Of a stretch of 64,000 nt of DNA, positions 16,099 to 23,780 are shown piece after piece; the stretch's first letter is position 1; each line of letters begins with the position of its first letter. Source of the stretch: Bacillota bacterium (lineage in GTDB: Bacteria > Bacillota > Sulfobacillia > JAJZYS01 > JAJYTV01); contig JAJYTE010000004.1 in NCBI GenBank assembly GCA_021793215.1, positions 1 to 64,000 of the forward strand, read 5' to 3'. Position numbers and translations under genes: made by a program. Under the pieces are notes generated by a model. That model was given only the letters and a program-made list of their open reading frames with translations, did not search any database and had not been told where the DNA came from.

Positions 16099-16575
16099 TC
16101 AGATGAACAGATTGACGTTCGCCTCGTCCGCCTCGCCGAGGTAGGTGGCCACTCCGGCGAACTCGAGCCCGTCGATGAGTTCCTCCGGTCGGAATCCGAG
16201 CACGTCCATGGACATGGTGCAGGCGATCATCTTGATCCCCTGCTCCTTCGCCGTGTCGATCAGTTCCTCCAGGGACGACACGTTCTGCTGGCGCATGACG
16301 CGCCGCATCAGCGGTGCGCCCATGCCGCCGAAGTTCATCTTCGAGATGCCCAGCTTCGCCGAGCCCTTCGGCATCATCGCGCCGAACATGCCCTGCAGAA
16401 AGCCCTTCCTCCCCGCCTTGCCGTCGGGCCTGCGCAGGATGTTGAGGCCCCAGAACGTGAAGAACATCGTCACCTCGTCGCCCATGGCCGCTGCGCCGTT
16501 CGCGATGATGAAGGCCGCCATCGCCTTGTCGAGGTCGCCGCTGAACACGATGATCGTCTTCTTGGTGGTGTCCAA
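16099..16575 (-). CDS. DsrE2-type sulfurtransferase (DsrE/F/DrsH-like)
   Basis: This 158-residue protein begins TIIVFSGDLDKAMAAFIIANG and contains the C-terminal motif ACTMSMDVLGFRPEEL, whose cysteine is the conserved sulfur-binding residue of DsrE2-type proteins. A hydrophobic, methionine-rich central stretch (FFTFWGLNILRR, MFGAMMP) is also typical and may associate with membrane or partner surfaces. In characterised sulfur oxidisers DsrE2 exchanges sulfur with TusA beside the Hdr-like complex. Here it follows the HdrB gene by 23 bases and the same cluster begins with TusA. Confidence 0.88.
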   Translation of the reverse strand: MDTTKKTIIVFSGDLDKAMAAFIIANGAAAMGDEVTMFFTFWGLNILRRPDGKAGRKGFLQGMFGAMMPKGSAKLGISKMNFGGMGAPLMRRVMRQQNVSSLEELIDTAKEQGIKMIACTMSMDVLGFRPEELIDGLEFAGVATYLGEADEANVNLFI

Positions 16576-16598
16576 CTCTTCGCGCCTCCCCTGTCAGG

Positions 16599-17558
16599 TC
16601 AGGCTTCGTACGCCTGCCGCAGGAAGTCGGAGATATCCTCGAAGCGCATCCGGTCCTTCGCCGCCTTCTGCAGGTTGACGTAGCAGAGCGGGCACATCGT
16701 CACGCCGCGCCCGGAGACCGCCCGCAGTTCCTCGACGCGCCTTGCGGCCTGGGCCGCCGCCTTCTTCGGGAAGAGGGACTCGAGGGGTCCGCCGCAGCAC
16801 CAGGTCTGGGTCCCACTGTGCTCCGGCTCGCGCAGCGTGAGGCCTGCACCCTCCAAGAGGTCGCGCGGCGCCTGCACCACGCCCTCGTACCGCGCAAACA
16901 CGCAGGAGTCGTGGATGGCCGCCTCTCCTTCGAGGCGGTGCGTGGGAATGGGCGCCACCTCCGTGAGCACCTCGAGGTAGCTTTGCACCCGAAGGTCGTA
17001 CCCGTCGATCAGTGTGGGGTAGACCGAGCGCAGCATGTTGGTGGTGTGCGGGTCGATCGTGATGACCTCCTGCACCCCGTTGCGACGCAGGGCCGCGTAG
17101 ACGATCTGCGCATGCTCCCTCAGCTCCTCGTCGGCGCCAAGGTCATAGGCGAGCGCTCCCGAGTAGAGGTCCTCCTCGTAGAGGGCGCCGAACTCGACGC
17201 CCGCCCGCTGCAGCACGAGGGCGACGTTGCGCGGGATGCGGTCCCACGCCTCGCGCTGCTCGCGGGAGGGATGGGCCATGAAGCGCGAGATGTTCAGCAG
17301 TTTGTTCACCTGTCGTCCGACCCCCGTGAACCCTGCGAGCCAGGAGTCTCCGAGCTGCTCCTGCGCCGTCACGAGCCCCTCGATGTAGGGGATCAACTGG
17401 TACATCAGCCCCGTGTAGAGCACGCGCCGCCCGCCCCGGGGCAGGCCCAGACCTCGGGTCCAGCGGACCGCGTCCTCCGTGGGGATGGGCAGCACCGAAC
17501 GCCGGAGGCGGAGATTGTCCGCCAGGATGCCGATGGTGGCGCCTGTGGGCAAAGCCAT
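16599..17558 (-). CDS. HdrB-like protein with one intact CCG domain
   Basis: This 319-residue protein is related to heterodisulfide reductase subunit B. The C-terminal half carries one complete CCG set: HDSC near residue 219, then TWCCGGPLES and MCPLCYVNL, which would bind a noncubane [4Fe-4S] centre. The N-terminal half lacks any cysteine; GALYEEDLYSGALAYDLG occupies the place of a first CCG motif. Standard HdrB has two CCG domains. The protein probably forms a catalytic module with the neighbouring HdrC (gap 13 bases) and acts in the cytoplasm on a sulfur substrate. The identity of that substrate is inference from TusA and DsrE in the cluster. Confidence 0.85.
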   Translation of the reverse strand: MALPTGATIGILADNLRLRRSVLPIPTEDAVRWTRGLGLPRGGRRVLYTGLMYQLIPYIEGLVTAQEQLGDSWLAGFTGVGRQVNKLLNISRFMAHPSREQREAWDRIPRNVALVLQRAGVEFGALYEEDLYSGALAYDLGADEELREHAQIVYAALRRNGVQEVITIDPHTTNMLRSVYPTLIDGYDLRVQSYLEVLTEVAPIPTHRLEGEAAIHDSCVFARYEGVVQAPRDLLEGAGLTLREPEHSGTQTWCCGGPLESLFPKKAAAQAARRVEELRAVSGRGVTMCPLCYVNLQKAAKDRMRFEDISDFLRQAYEA

Positions 17559-17571
17559 TGCACTCGCCTCC

Positions 17572-17874
17572 TCAGATGCGGAACACGCTGCGGTTGAAGT
17601 AGTGGCGCAGGGAACGCACGTTGTCGGCGATGTGGACGCCGGCGGGGCAGTTCACGTCGCACAGCTTGCACAGGAGGCAGGAGAAGACGGTCTCTTGGTG
17701 TGCGAGTACTTCGTCCCTCATGCCGAGCTCGACGTAGCGGAACAGTTCTCGCGGCAAGTGGGGGATATCCATGGGACAGATCGCGCTGCAGATGCCGCAG
17801 TTCATGCAGGCTTCCGCGTTGAACGACTCGTCTACGCCCACCTCGGCGGCGAGGTGCGGCTGCAGGACGGTCAT
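17572..17874 (-). CDS. HdrC-like ferredoxin subunit
   Basis: The 100-residue protein has two [4Fe-4S] binding motifs, CMNCGICSAICPMDIP and CLLCKLCDVNCPAGV, spaced as in HdrC. The latter part forms a short helical tail (NVRSLRHYFN). It would carry electrons between HdrA and HdrB. The start ATG overlaps the stop of the winged-helix gene by one base (TGATG), so translation is coupled. Confidence 0.92.
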   Translation of the reverse strand: MTVLQPHLAAEVGVDESFNAEACMNCGICSAICPMDIPHLPRELFRYVELGMRDEVLAHQETVFSCLLCKLCDVNCPAGVHIADNVRSLRHYFNRSVFRI

Positions 17875-18122
17875 CAGGCTCCCTTCCTTTCGATCGCCCG
17901 GTAGAGGAAGTGCCCCTCTTCGTCCGCGTCCCCCGACTCGGCGACCCAGCCGTACTTGCGCAGTCCCATCACCCAGTACATCGCCTCGTGCGCGGGGACG
18001 CCCAGGGCGACCGCGATCGCGGGTACGGTTTGCGGGCCCTTGGCGAGGACCTCAAGGATCTCGCGCCGGCGCAGCATCTCCTCTCGGACGATCTCGCGCA
18101 CGTCGCGCGTCTGCTCCGTCAT
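17874..18122 (-). CDS. Small winged-helix-type protein embedded in the Hdr cluster
   Basis: The 82-residue protein reads as a helix-turn-helix/winged-helix domain: EILEVLAKGPQTVPAIAVALG, then EAMYWVMGLRKYGWVAESG and a short wing ending HFLYRAIER. It has no cysteines. It lies exactly between hdrA (no gap, stop and start adjacent) and hdrC (one-base overlap), so it is made in step with the complex. It may be a local regulator, or a subunit-like adaptor as seen in other Hdr clusters of anaerobes. Its function is not known. Confidence 0.75.
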   Translation of the reverse strand: MTEQTRDVREIVREEMLRRREILEVLAKGPQTVPAIAVALGVPAHEAMYWVMGLRKYGWVAESGDADEEGHFLYRAIERKGA

Positions 18123-19853
18123 CTAGACGACCTCCCTCGCGAGGCCATCGATCATGGCCACGACCTGCGCACCGGTGTAGCCCTGCAGGTCGATCGCACC
18201 CGCGGGGCAAAGCGGCGCGCAGCCGCCGCATCCCTTGCAGGTGGCCGGGTTGATCATTGCGACCTTGCGGCCGGCCGCCATCTCCTGCGGGGCGATGGCG
18301 TCGTACGGGCAGACGTCGTAGCAGTCGCCGCAGTCGGTGCAAAGGTCGGCGTCCACGGTTGCGACCTGCGGGTCGAGTTCGGCGCGGCCCTGCCTGAGGA
18401 TCGCCGCGCTCTGCGTCACGGCTGCGAGCGCCGACATGACGCTTTCGGAACTGCTCTTCGGCGCCTGGCACGCGCCGCAGATCGCCACGCCGTCGACGAC
18501 CGTCTCGACCGGCCGCAGCTTCGGGTGGATCTCGTTGAAGAATCCGTCGCGGCCGATCGGCAGCTTGAGCGCCTTGACGAGCTCACGGTTCTCGCGCGGC
18601 ACCATGCCCGTTACGAGCACCACGAGGTCGACGGCGATGCCCACTTCCTTCTGGCCGGTGAGCTGGTCGCGCACGGTGACGAGCAGCCTGCCGTCCGCGC
18701 CCTTGGCGACGGCCGGCGGCTCGCCTTCCGGGAACTTGAGGTAGAGCGAACCCTGCTCGCGGGACTCCTGGTACATCAGCTCGTACTTGCCGTACGTGCG
18801 CATGTCGCGGTAGAGGTGGTACTGGCGCGCGGCGGGGTCCTTCTCGTGCAGCTGCAGCGACGCGTGCACGGCGGCGGAGCAGCAGAAGCGCGAGCAGTAC
18901 TGGTTCGGACCCTGATCTCCCTGTCGGCTGCCGACGCAGTAGACGTAGGCGACATCTCGCACCGGGCGGCCGTCTCGAACGAGCGGACCCTTCGCCGCAT
19001 CGAGCATCGCCTTGTACTCGGGCAGCGTCACGACGCCATCGATGCCGTAGCCGTACTCGCCCTCGGCGGGCTGGTAGTCGGCGAAGCCGGTCGCCACGAT
19101 GATCGAGCCCACCGAGAGCTGCATCGTCATCGACGAGCTGGAGTGCGTGCGGATGTCGACGACGTAGTTGCCGAAGCTGCCTGCCTTCTTGACCACCTCG
19201 GCCTGCGTGAAGACCGCGATGCTCTCGCGCCTGCGCACCTGCTCGACGAGCTGACCGATCAGCTCGCTGCCTTCCTTGTCGTTGGGGTACATCGGGCCGA
19301 ACGCCTGGACCCGGCCCCCGAGTTCGGCCTCACGCTCCACGACGACCACGGAGAGGCCGATGTCCGCGAGGCCGATCGCCGCGCGCAGCCCAGCGATGCC
19401 GGCGCCGATCACGAGCGTCTTCGGCACGGTCTCCACGACCGTGGGATCCAGGGGGGCGAGCAGCGCTGTGCGGGCGATGCCCGCGCGCACAAGGCGGATC
19501 GCCTTCTCGGTGGCGCCCTCGCGGTCGTCCGTGTGGGCCCACGAACACTGCTCGCGCACGTTCACCTGCGTGTAGCGGTAAGGGTTGAGCCCTGCGCGCT
19601 TCGCGACACCGCGGAACGTGAGCGTGTGCAGCTTGGGGGAGCACGAGGCGACGACGAGCCCGTCCAGGCCGAGGGACTGGATGTCGTCGTAGATCTCCTG
19701 CTGCGTCGCATCGGAGCAGGTGAACATCGCCGTGCGCGCGACGGTTACGCCCTCCTCGCCCTTGACCGCGTCGATCACGCGATCCACGTCGACGTAGTCG
19801 GAGATGTTGCCGCCGCAGTGGCAAACGTAGACGCCGATCCTGCGCGCTGTCAT
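18123..19853 (-). CDS. HdrA-like FAD and iron-sulfur protein
   Basis: The 576-residue protein has HdrA architecture. The N-terminal segment GVYVCHCGGNISDYVDV is followed by the FAD-binding VIGAGIAGLRAAIGLADIG near residue 145. The cysteine-rich YCSRFCCSAAVHAS region lies near residue 320. Two C-terminal ferredoxin motifs are CTDCGDCYDVCPYDAI and CKGCGGCAPLCPAGAI. HdrA is the flavin subunit that distributes electrons in Hdr complexes. It overlaps the larger HdrA-type gene upstream by four bases. A separate, longer HdrA paralogue in the same operon suggests that the two form an unequal flavoprotein pair. Confidence 0.92.
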   Translation of the reverse strand: MTARRIGVYVCHCGGNISDYVDVDRVIDAVKGEEGVTVARTAMFTCSDATQQEIYDDIQSLGLDGLVVASCSPKLHTLTFRGVAKRAGLNPYRYTQVNVREQCSWAHTDDREGATEKAIRLVRAGIARTALLAPLDPTVVETVPKTLVIGAGIAGLRAAIGLADIGLSVVVVEREAELGGRVQAFGPMYPNDKEGSELIGQLVEQVRRRESIAVFTQAEVVKKAGSFGNYVVDIRTHSSSSMTMQLSVGSIIVATGFADYQPAEGEYGYGIDGVVTLPEYKAMLDAAKGPLVRDGRPVRDVAYVYCVGSRQGDQGPNQYCSRFCCSAAVHASLQLHEKDPAARQYHLYRDMRTYGKYELMYQESREQGSLYLKFPEGEPPAVAKGADGRLLVTVRDQLTGQKEVGIAVDLVVLVTGMVPRENRELVKALKLPIGRDGFFNEIHPKLRPVETVVDGVAICGACQAPKSSSESVMSALAAVTQSAAILRQGRAELDPQVATVDADLCTDCGDCYDVCPYDAIAPQEMAAGRKVAMINPATCKGCGGCAPLCPAGAIDLQGYTGAQVVAMIDGLAREVV

Positions 19854-22546
19854 ACGCCCACCTTCATCCCTTCGATGTAGGCCGCCGCCTGCGCGACGGC
19901 CGCGCCGGCGTGCAGGATCGACTCCGGAATGTCCTTGGCGCCAGCCGCCGCCCCGGCGACGAACACGCCGGCGATCGACGTCTCGCCCGGACTGAGGTCC
20001 TCGTCGGTCTCGGCGACGTAGTAGTAGGCGTCGTGGGCGAGCTCGTCTCCCGCGAACAGCGCCTGGGTATCGAGGTTCGGCTGAACGCCGACCGCCAGCA
20101 CCACGAGGTCGAACTCCTCCTCGCGCGTGGCGCCCTCGTGCTCGATGTCCTCGTAGCGAACGATCAGGTTGCCGTTCTCGCGTTCCCGGATGCCAGCAAT
20201 GCGTCCCTTGATGAAGTTCGTACCCATCGACGCCGCCTGCACGTAGAACTCGTCGTAGCCCTTGCCCGCGGTGCGCACGTCGATCGTGAAGACCGTGACG
20301 TCCGCGAGCGGCAACGCGCCCATGATCAGCTGGTTCTGCTTGATCGAGTACATGCAGCAGATCTTGGAGCAGAGCGGATTCCCGACCGTCTGGTCACGCG
20401 ATCCCGTGCACATCACGTAGGCGATGCGGTCGGGCACCTTGCCGTCGCCCGGGCGCAGCACGCTGTTGTACGGCCGCGTCGGTGCGAGCAGTCGGTCCAT
20501 CTGCATGCCGGTGATCACGTTCTTGTACCGGCCGTAGCCGTACTGCGGCTTGAGGTCTGCAGGGAAGAGCCGAAAGCCCGTCGACACGATCACTGCGCCG
20601 ACCTGCGCCTCGATCGTCTCCGGCCGCATCTCGAGGTGGATGGCGTCCGCCGGGCACGTGTTGACGCACTCGTGGCACTCCGAGCAGACGCCGCAGTCGA
20701 GGCAGCGTCCGGCGCCGTAGTGCGCCTCCTCCTCCGTGAGCGGTGCCTCGATCTCCCAGAAATCGCTCGGCTGGTTCGTGATGGCTTTCCCGGATGCGCC
20801 GGGAGGCTTCTCGCTGTGGCTCTTCTGCCGGCGCAGCACGTCCTCGGGCTCCACCTTCGGCAGGCGCAGGTCGAAAGCGGCGGCGTCGAACTCCTGCCCT
20901 TGCAGGTAGCGATCGATCATGTACGCGGCGCGGCGGCCGGAGCCGACGGCCGTGGTGATCATCGTGGCTCCCAGCGCGACGTCGCCGCAGGCGAAGACGT
21001 ACGGCACTCCGCCCTGCAGGGTCTCGGGGTGCACATCGGCGGTGCGGTTGCGCCGCGGCGCCAGCGTTCCTTCGAACCCGGCGGTGTCCGGGCCCATGCC
21101 GATCGCCACGATCACCGCGTCGCACGCGAGCTCGCCGCGGTCCGCTTCGTCGTAGCGCGGGCTGAAGCGTCCGCTCGCGTCGAAGACGGCCGTGCAGCGC
21201 TTGAGCTCGATCGCCTGTACGCTGCCCGGGCCCCGCAGGGCTGCGACGCCCCACCCGTCGTGCAGCGCGACGCCCTCCGCGAGCGCCTCCTCGATCTCCC
21301 AGGCGAAGGCAGGCATCTCGTGCCTGCGCTCGAGGCAGACCTGCTCCACCGTGGCGCCGAGGCGGCGGGCGGATCTCGCGGCGTCGATCGCCACGTTGCC
21401 CCCTCCGACGACGACGACGTGCTTGCCCCGCAGGTGCTGCGGGCGGCCGAGTTTCGCGTCCTCTAGGAAGGTCAGTGAGGGTACGACGCCCTTGAGGTCC
21501 TCACCCTCCACACCGAGCCTCGCGGCGCGCGGGGTACCGGTCGCCAGGAGCACCGCGTCGAAGCCGTCACGGTGCAGGGCTTCGAGATCGTCGATGCGGT
21601 GGTTCGTTTCGATCTCCACGCCGATGGCTACGAGGTTGCCGACATCCTGCGCCACGACTTCCCCGGGCAGGCGGTACGCGGGAATCGTCAGGGCCAGTGC
21701 GCCGCCTGCGACCGGAGCGGCCTCGAACACCTTGACGCCGTAGCCCAAGAGGCGAAGCTGCCATGCGGCGGTGAGGCCGGCGGGTCCAGACCCGACGACT
21801 GCGACGCGCCGGCCGTTCTCCGCCGTGGGTTCCACGCCGACGGGGTTGCCCGACGCGTAGTGGGTGTCCGCGATGAACCGCTTGATGCGGCGGATCGGCA
21901 CCGGCCCCTCCAGGCTGCCGCGCGAGCACTCGTCCTCGCACGGCGCGAAGCAGGCGCGACCGAGGCTGCCCACGAGCGGCGTCGTCTCCAAGATGAGGTT
22001 GAAGGCCTTCTCGTACTCGCCGCTGCGGGTCAGGGAGACGTAGCCGTGGGCCTTGATGCCCGCGGGGCATGTGAAGGTGCATGGCGACGTGCCCGGCCGG
22101 TCGATCACGGCCTTCTTCGGCACCGCCTGCGGGAAGGCGATGTAGGCGGCCCGCCGCGCCACGAGGTCCGCGTTGAACTGGTCGGGCACCGCGACGGTGC
22201 AGGCCATCTCGCACTGCTGACACCCCGTGCAGGCGTCCTCGTCGACGAAGCGGGGGTTCTTGCGCACAACGGCGTGGAAGTGCCCGCCCGCGTCGCGCGA
22301 GATCTTCTCGACCTCGGCGTAGGTCAGCACGTCGATGTTCGGGTGGTGGATCGTGGCCGCCATCTTCGGCGTCGAGATGCAGCTCGCGCAGTCGAGCGTG
22401 GGGAAGACCTTGCTGAGCAGAATCATCTTTCCGCCGATCGAGGCCTCCCGCTCGACGACGAGCACCTTGTAGCCCATGTCGCCAAGCTTCAGGGCGGATT
22501 CCATGCCGCCGATGCCGCTGCCGATCACGAGCGCGTCGTAGTCCAT
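19850..22546 (-). CDS. HdrA-like protein with inserted glutamate-synthase-beta (GltD)-like module
   Basis: The 898-residue protein is a composite. Residues 1-150 start the HdrA fold (IGSGIGGMESALKLGDMGY, CASCISTPKM, ferredoxin motif CTGCQQCEMACTVAV). Residues about 170-590 form a complete GltD-like NAD(P)H oxidoreductase: CTFTCPAGIKAHGY and ACFAPCEDECSRG iron-sulfur motifs, VAVVGSGPAGLTAAWQLR for FAD, VVVVGGGNVAIDAARSARRL for NAD(P)H. The HdrA part resumes with the iron-sulfur motif CLDCGVCSECHECVNTCP and CTGSRDQTVGNPLCSKICC. It could connect the Hdr complex directly to the NAD(P)H pool, possibly by flavin-based electron bifurcation; this is inference from architecture. It starts behind GGAG with ATG and overlaps the next hdrA by four bases. 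Confidence 0.9.
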   Translation of the reverse strand: MDYDALVIGSGIGGMESALKLGDMGYKVLVVEREASIGGKMILLSKVFPTLDCASCISTPKMAATIHHPNIDVLTYAEVEKISRDAGGHFHAVVRKNPRFVDEDACTGCQQCEMACTVAVPDQFNADLVARRAAYIAFPQAVPKKAVIDRPGTSPCTFTCPAGIKAHGYVSLTRSGEYEKAFNLILETTPLVGSLGRACFAPCEDECSRGSLEGPVPIRRIKRFIADTHYASGNPVGVEPTAENGRRVAVVGSGPAGLTAAWQLRLLGYGVKVFEAAPVAGGALALTIPAYRLPGEVVAQDVGNLVAIGVEIETNHRIDDLEALHRDGFDAVLLATGTPRAARLGVEGEDLKGVVPSLTFLEDAKLGRPQHLRGKHVVVVGGGNVAIDAARSARRLGATVEQVCLERRHEMPAFAWEIEEALAEGVALHDGWGVAALRGPGSVQAIELKRCTAVFDASGRFSPRYDEADRGELACDAVIVAIGMGPDTAGFEGTLAPRRNRTADVHPETLQGGVPYVFACGDVALGATMITTAVGSGRRAAYMIDRYLQGQEFDAAAFDLRLPKVEPEDVLRRQKSHSEKPPGASGKAITNQPSDFWEIEAPLTEEEAHYGAGRCLDCGVCSECHECVNTCPADAIHLEMRPETIEAQVGAVIVSTGFRLFPADLKPQYGYGRYKNVITGMQMDRLLAPTRPYNSVLRPGDGKVPDRIAYVMCTGSRDQTVGNPLCSKICCMYSIKQNQLIMGALPLADVTVFTIDVRTAGKGYDEFYVQAASMGTNFIKGRIAGIRERENGNLIVRYEDIEHEGATREEEFDLVVLAVGVQPNLDTQALFAGDELAHDAYYYVAETDEDLSPGETSIAGVFVAGAAAGAKDIPESILHAGAAVAQAAAYIEGMKVGV

Positions 22547-22555
22547 GCTCTCCGC

Positions 22556-22996
22556 CTACTCCCTCTCGATCGGACCGAGCTCCTCCAGGACCTGGCGGAA
22601 CTCGCGCATGTACTTGGTGAACGGCTCCGCGCACACCGAGCAGATCGCCGCCATCCTCAGGCGCGCCGGAGCGATGCTGCACTCCTGCATACGCGCCTGC
22701 GCTGTCTCGAAGATCTTGGCGGAGCGCTCGGCGCAGTCGCTGAGGTATGCGCACTCCTCACCGTCCGACGCGATGAACACGCCGTCGAACCCCTGCTGCA
22801 GCGCGCGTACGATCCAGTCCGGCGAGATCCCGCTGGTGCAGGGCAGCGCGATCGTCACCACCGACGGCGAGTAGTGCATGTGGGCGCTGCCCGCGAGGTC
22901 GATGCCGGGGTCCGAGATGTTGTTCGTGGAGAATACGAGGATCCTCGGTGGCTTGCGGCCGGCTTCGGGGAGCCGGCGCTCCAGTTGCACCGCCAT
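22556..22996 (-). CDS. MvhD-like hydrogenase iron-sulfur subunit family protein
   Basis: This 146-residue protein has the fold of MvhD, the small [2Fe-2S] protein that links hydrogenase or formate dehydrogenase to HdrA. ALPCTSGISPDWIVRALQQG, DGEECAYLSDC and the late SVCAEPF contain the cysteine positions of the family, although the canonical CSGRV and CHY..GN forms have changed. No hydrogenase gene is present in the window. Here the protein probably acts as an electron adaptor inside the Hdr complex. It lies six bases after tusA and nine before the large HdrA gene. Confidence 0.85.
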   Translation of the reverse strand: MAVQLERRLPEAGRKPPRILVFSTNNISDPGIDLAGSAHMHYSPSVVTIALPCTSGISPDWIVRALQQGFDGVFIASDGEECAYLSDCAERSAKIFETAQARMQECSIAPARLRMAAICSVCAEPFTKYMREFRQVLEELGPIERE

Positions 22997-23002
22997 GGCT
23001 GA

Positions 23003-23257
23003 CTACTTCGCGCGCCGGATGAGCAACTTCAGGTACCCGGATTCCTCGACGAAGCCCAGGAACTCGTGGCCCATCTTCTTCGCCCACGCGGGCAGGTCTC
23101 GCTGCGTGCCGGAATCGGTCGAGAGCACGGCCATGACTCCGCCGACCTTCACGTCGACGATTCCCTTCTTGGCGGCCAGGATCGGACCGGGGCAAGAGGT
23201 TCCGCGCGCGTCTACGACCTTGTCCACCGCTATGCTCGCGAGTTCCATCGTGGTCAT
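23003..23257 (-). CDS. tusA: TusA-family sulfur carrier protein
   Basis: The 84-residue protein has the TusA motif DARGTSCPGPILAAKKGI, whose cysteine in the CPxP loop carries the persulfide. The remainder forms the two-layer alpha/beta fold ending in LLIRRAK. The ATG at 23257 is behind GGGAGG with seven bases spacing and is preferred over the track start at 23272. As first gene of the Hdr-type cluster, it is the likely sulfur donor or acceptor for DsrE2/DsrE and the Hdr complex. Biosynthetic roles of TusA (tRNA thiolation, molybdenum cofactor) cannot be excluded. Confidence 0.93.
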   Translation of the reverse strand: MTTMELASIAVDKVVDARGTSCPGPILAAKKGIVDVKVGGVMAVLSTDSGTQRDLPAWAKKMGHEFLGFVEESGYLKLLIRRAK

Positions 23258-23272
23258 CTCGATGCCTCCCAA

Positions 23273-23725
23273 AGGACTCCCGTCGGATCCACCGTCATTC
23301 TAGGAGGTCGGTTCGGCGTCGCCCATCGCCGTAGGTACTCCCCTGGGCATCCGAACGCCGCGACTCTGCAGTCCACCTGGTGCGCCCCCCGCTGGCGGAC
23401 ACCCCGACCGGACCATCTTCCGTCACGCAACACCGCGCAGTGACGCCCGCGCAGGGCATTGAGCGTGCGGCGAAGATGGTACAAAAGGCGGCATGATGGC
23501 TGTCACCTCCCTCCGCCGCCTTTGGCGACGATGCGATCAGCCTTCGGACGAAGGTGCGCACCTTTGCGGCAGATCCCGGTCCCTTGCGGGCCGCACCCTC
23601 GTCCGAGCGCCGAGGTACTCCGACATGCCGCCGCATGTATCGTCCAAAAGGGGGCGTTCCCGTGGCGGCGGGACCGCGATCCTGGCTGCCTGCCCCCCGC
23701 CGAGCTGCGCGCAGGGGGCGACGAC
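23273..23725. other. Intergenic region upstream of the Hdr cluster
   Basis: About 450 bases hold no recognisable gene. The minus strand offers a weak promoter-like pair (GTGACA and TACCAT, 19 bases apart, at 23476-23506) that could serve tusA. All ORFs in the region are overlapping GC-rich frames without homology. Confidence 0.4.
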
Positions 23726-23762
23726 GGGCCGCGTGGGCGACTCCTCGCCGTCCGCGCGGCCC
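23726..23762 (-). terminator. Hairpin downstream of the polytopic membrane protein gene
   Basis: GGGCCGCG pairs with CGCGGCCC and an inner GGCGA/TCGCC extends the stem. The structure starts 18 bases past the stop codon of the gene at 23781. No U-tract is present. Confidence 0.5.
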
Positions 23763-23780
23763 TCCCCCTGCTGCCGGTTC

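Noticed and set aside
17910-19880. 656-codon + strand ORF opposite the hdrA genes (similarly 38736-41186, 12961-14451, 52425-54089)
   Set aside because: These are GC-driven open frames antisense to genes with clear domain motifs. Their translations are rich in Arg, His and Asp and show no recognisable fold.
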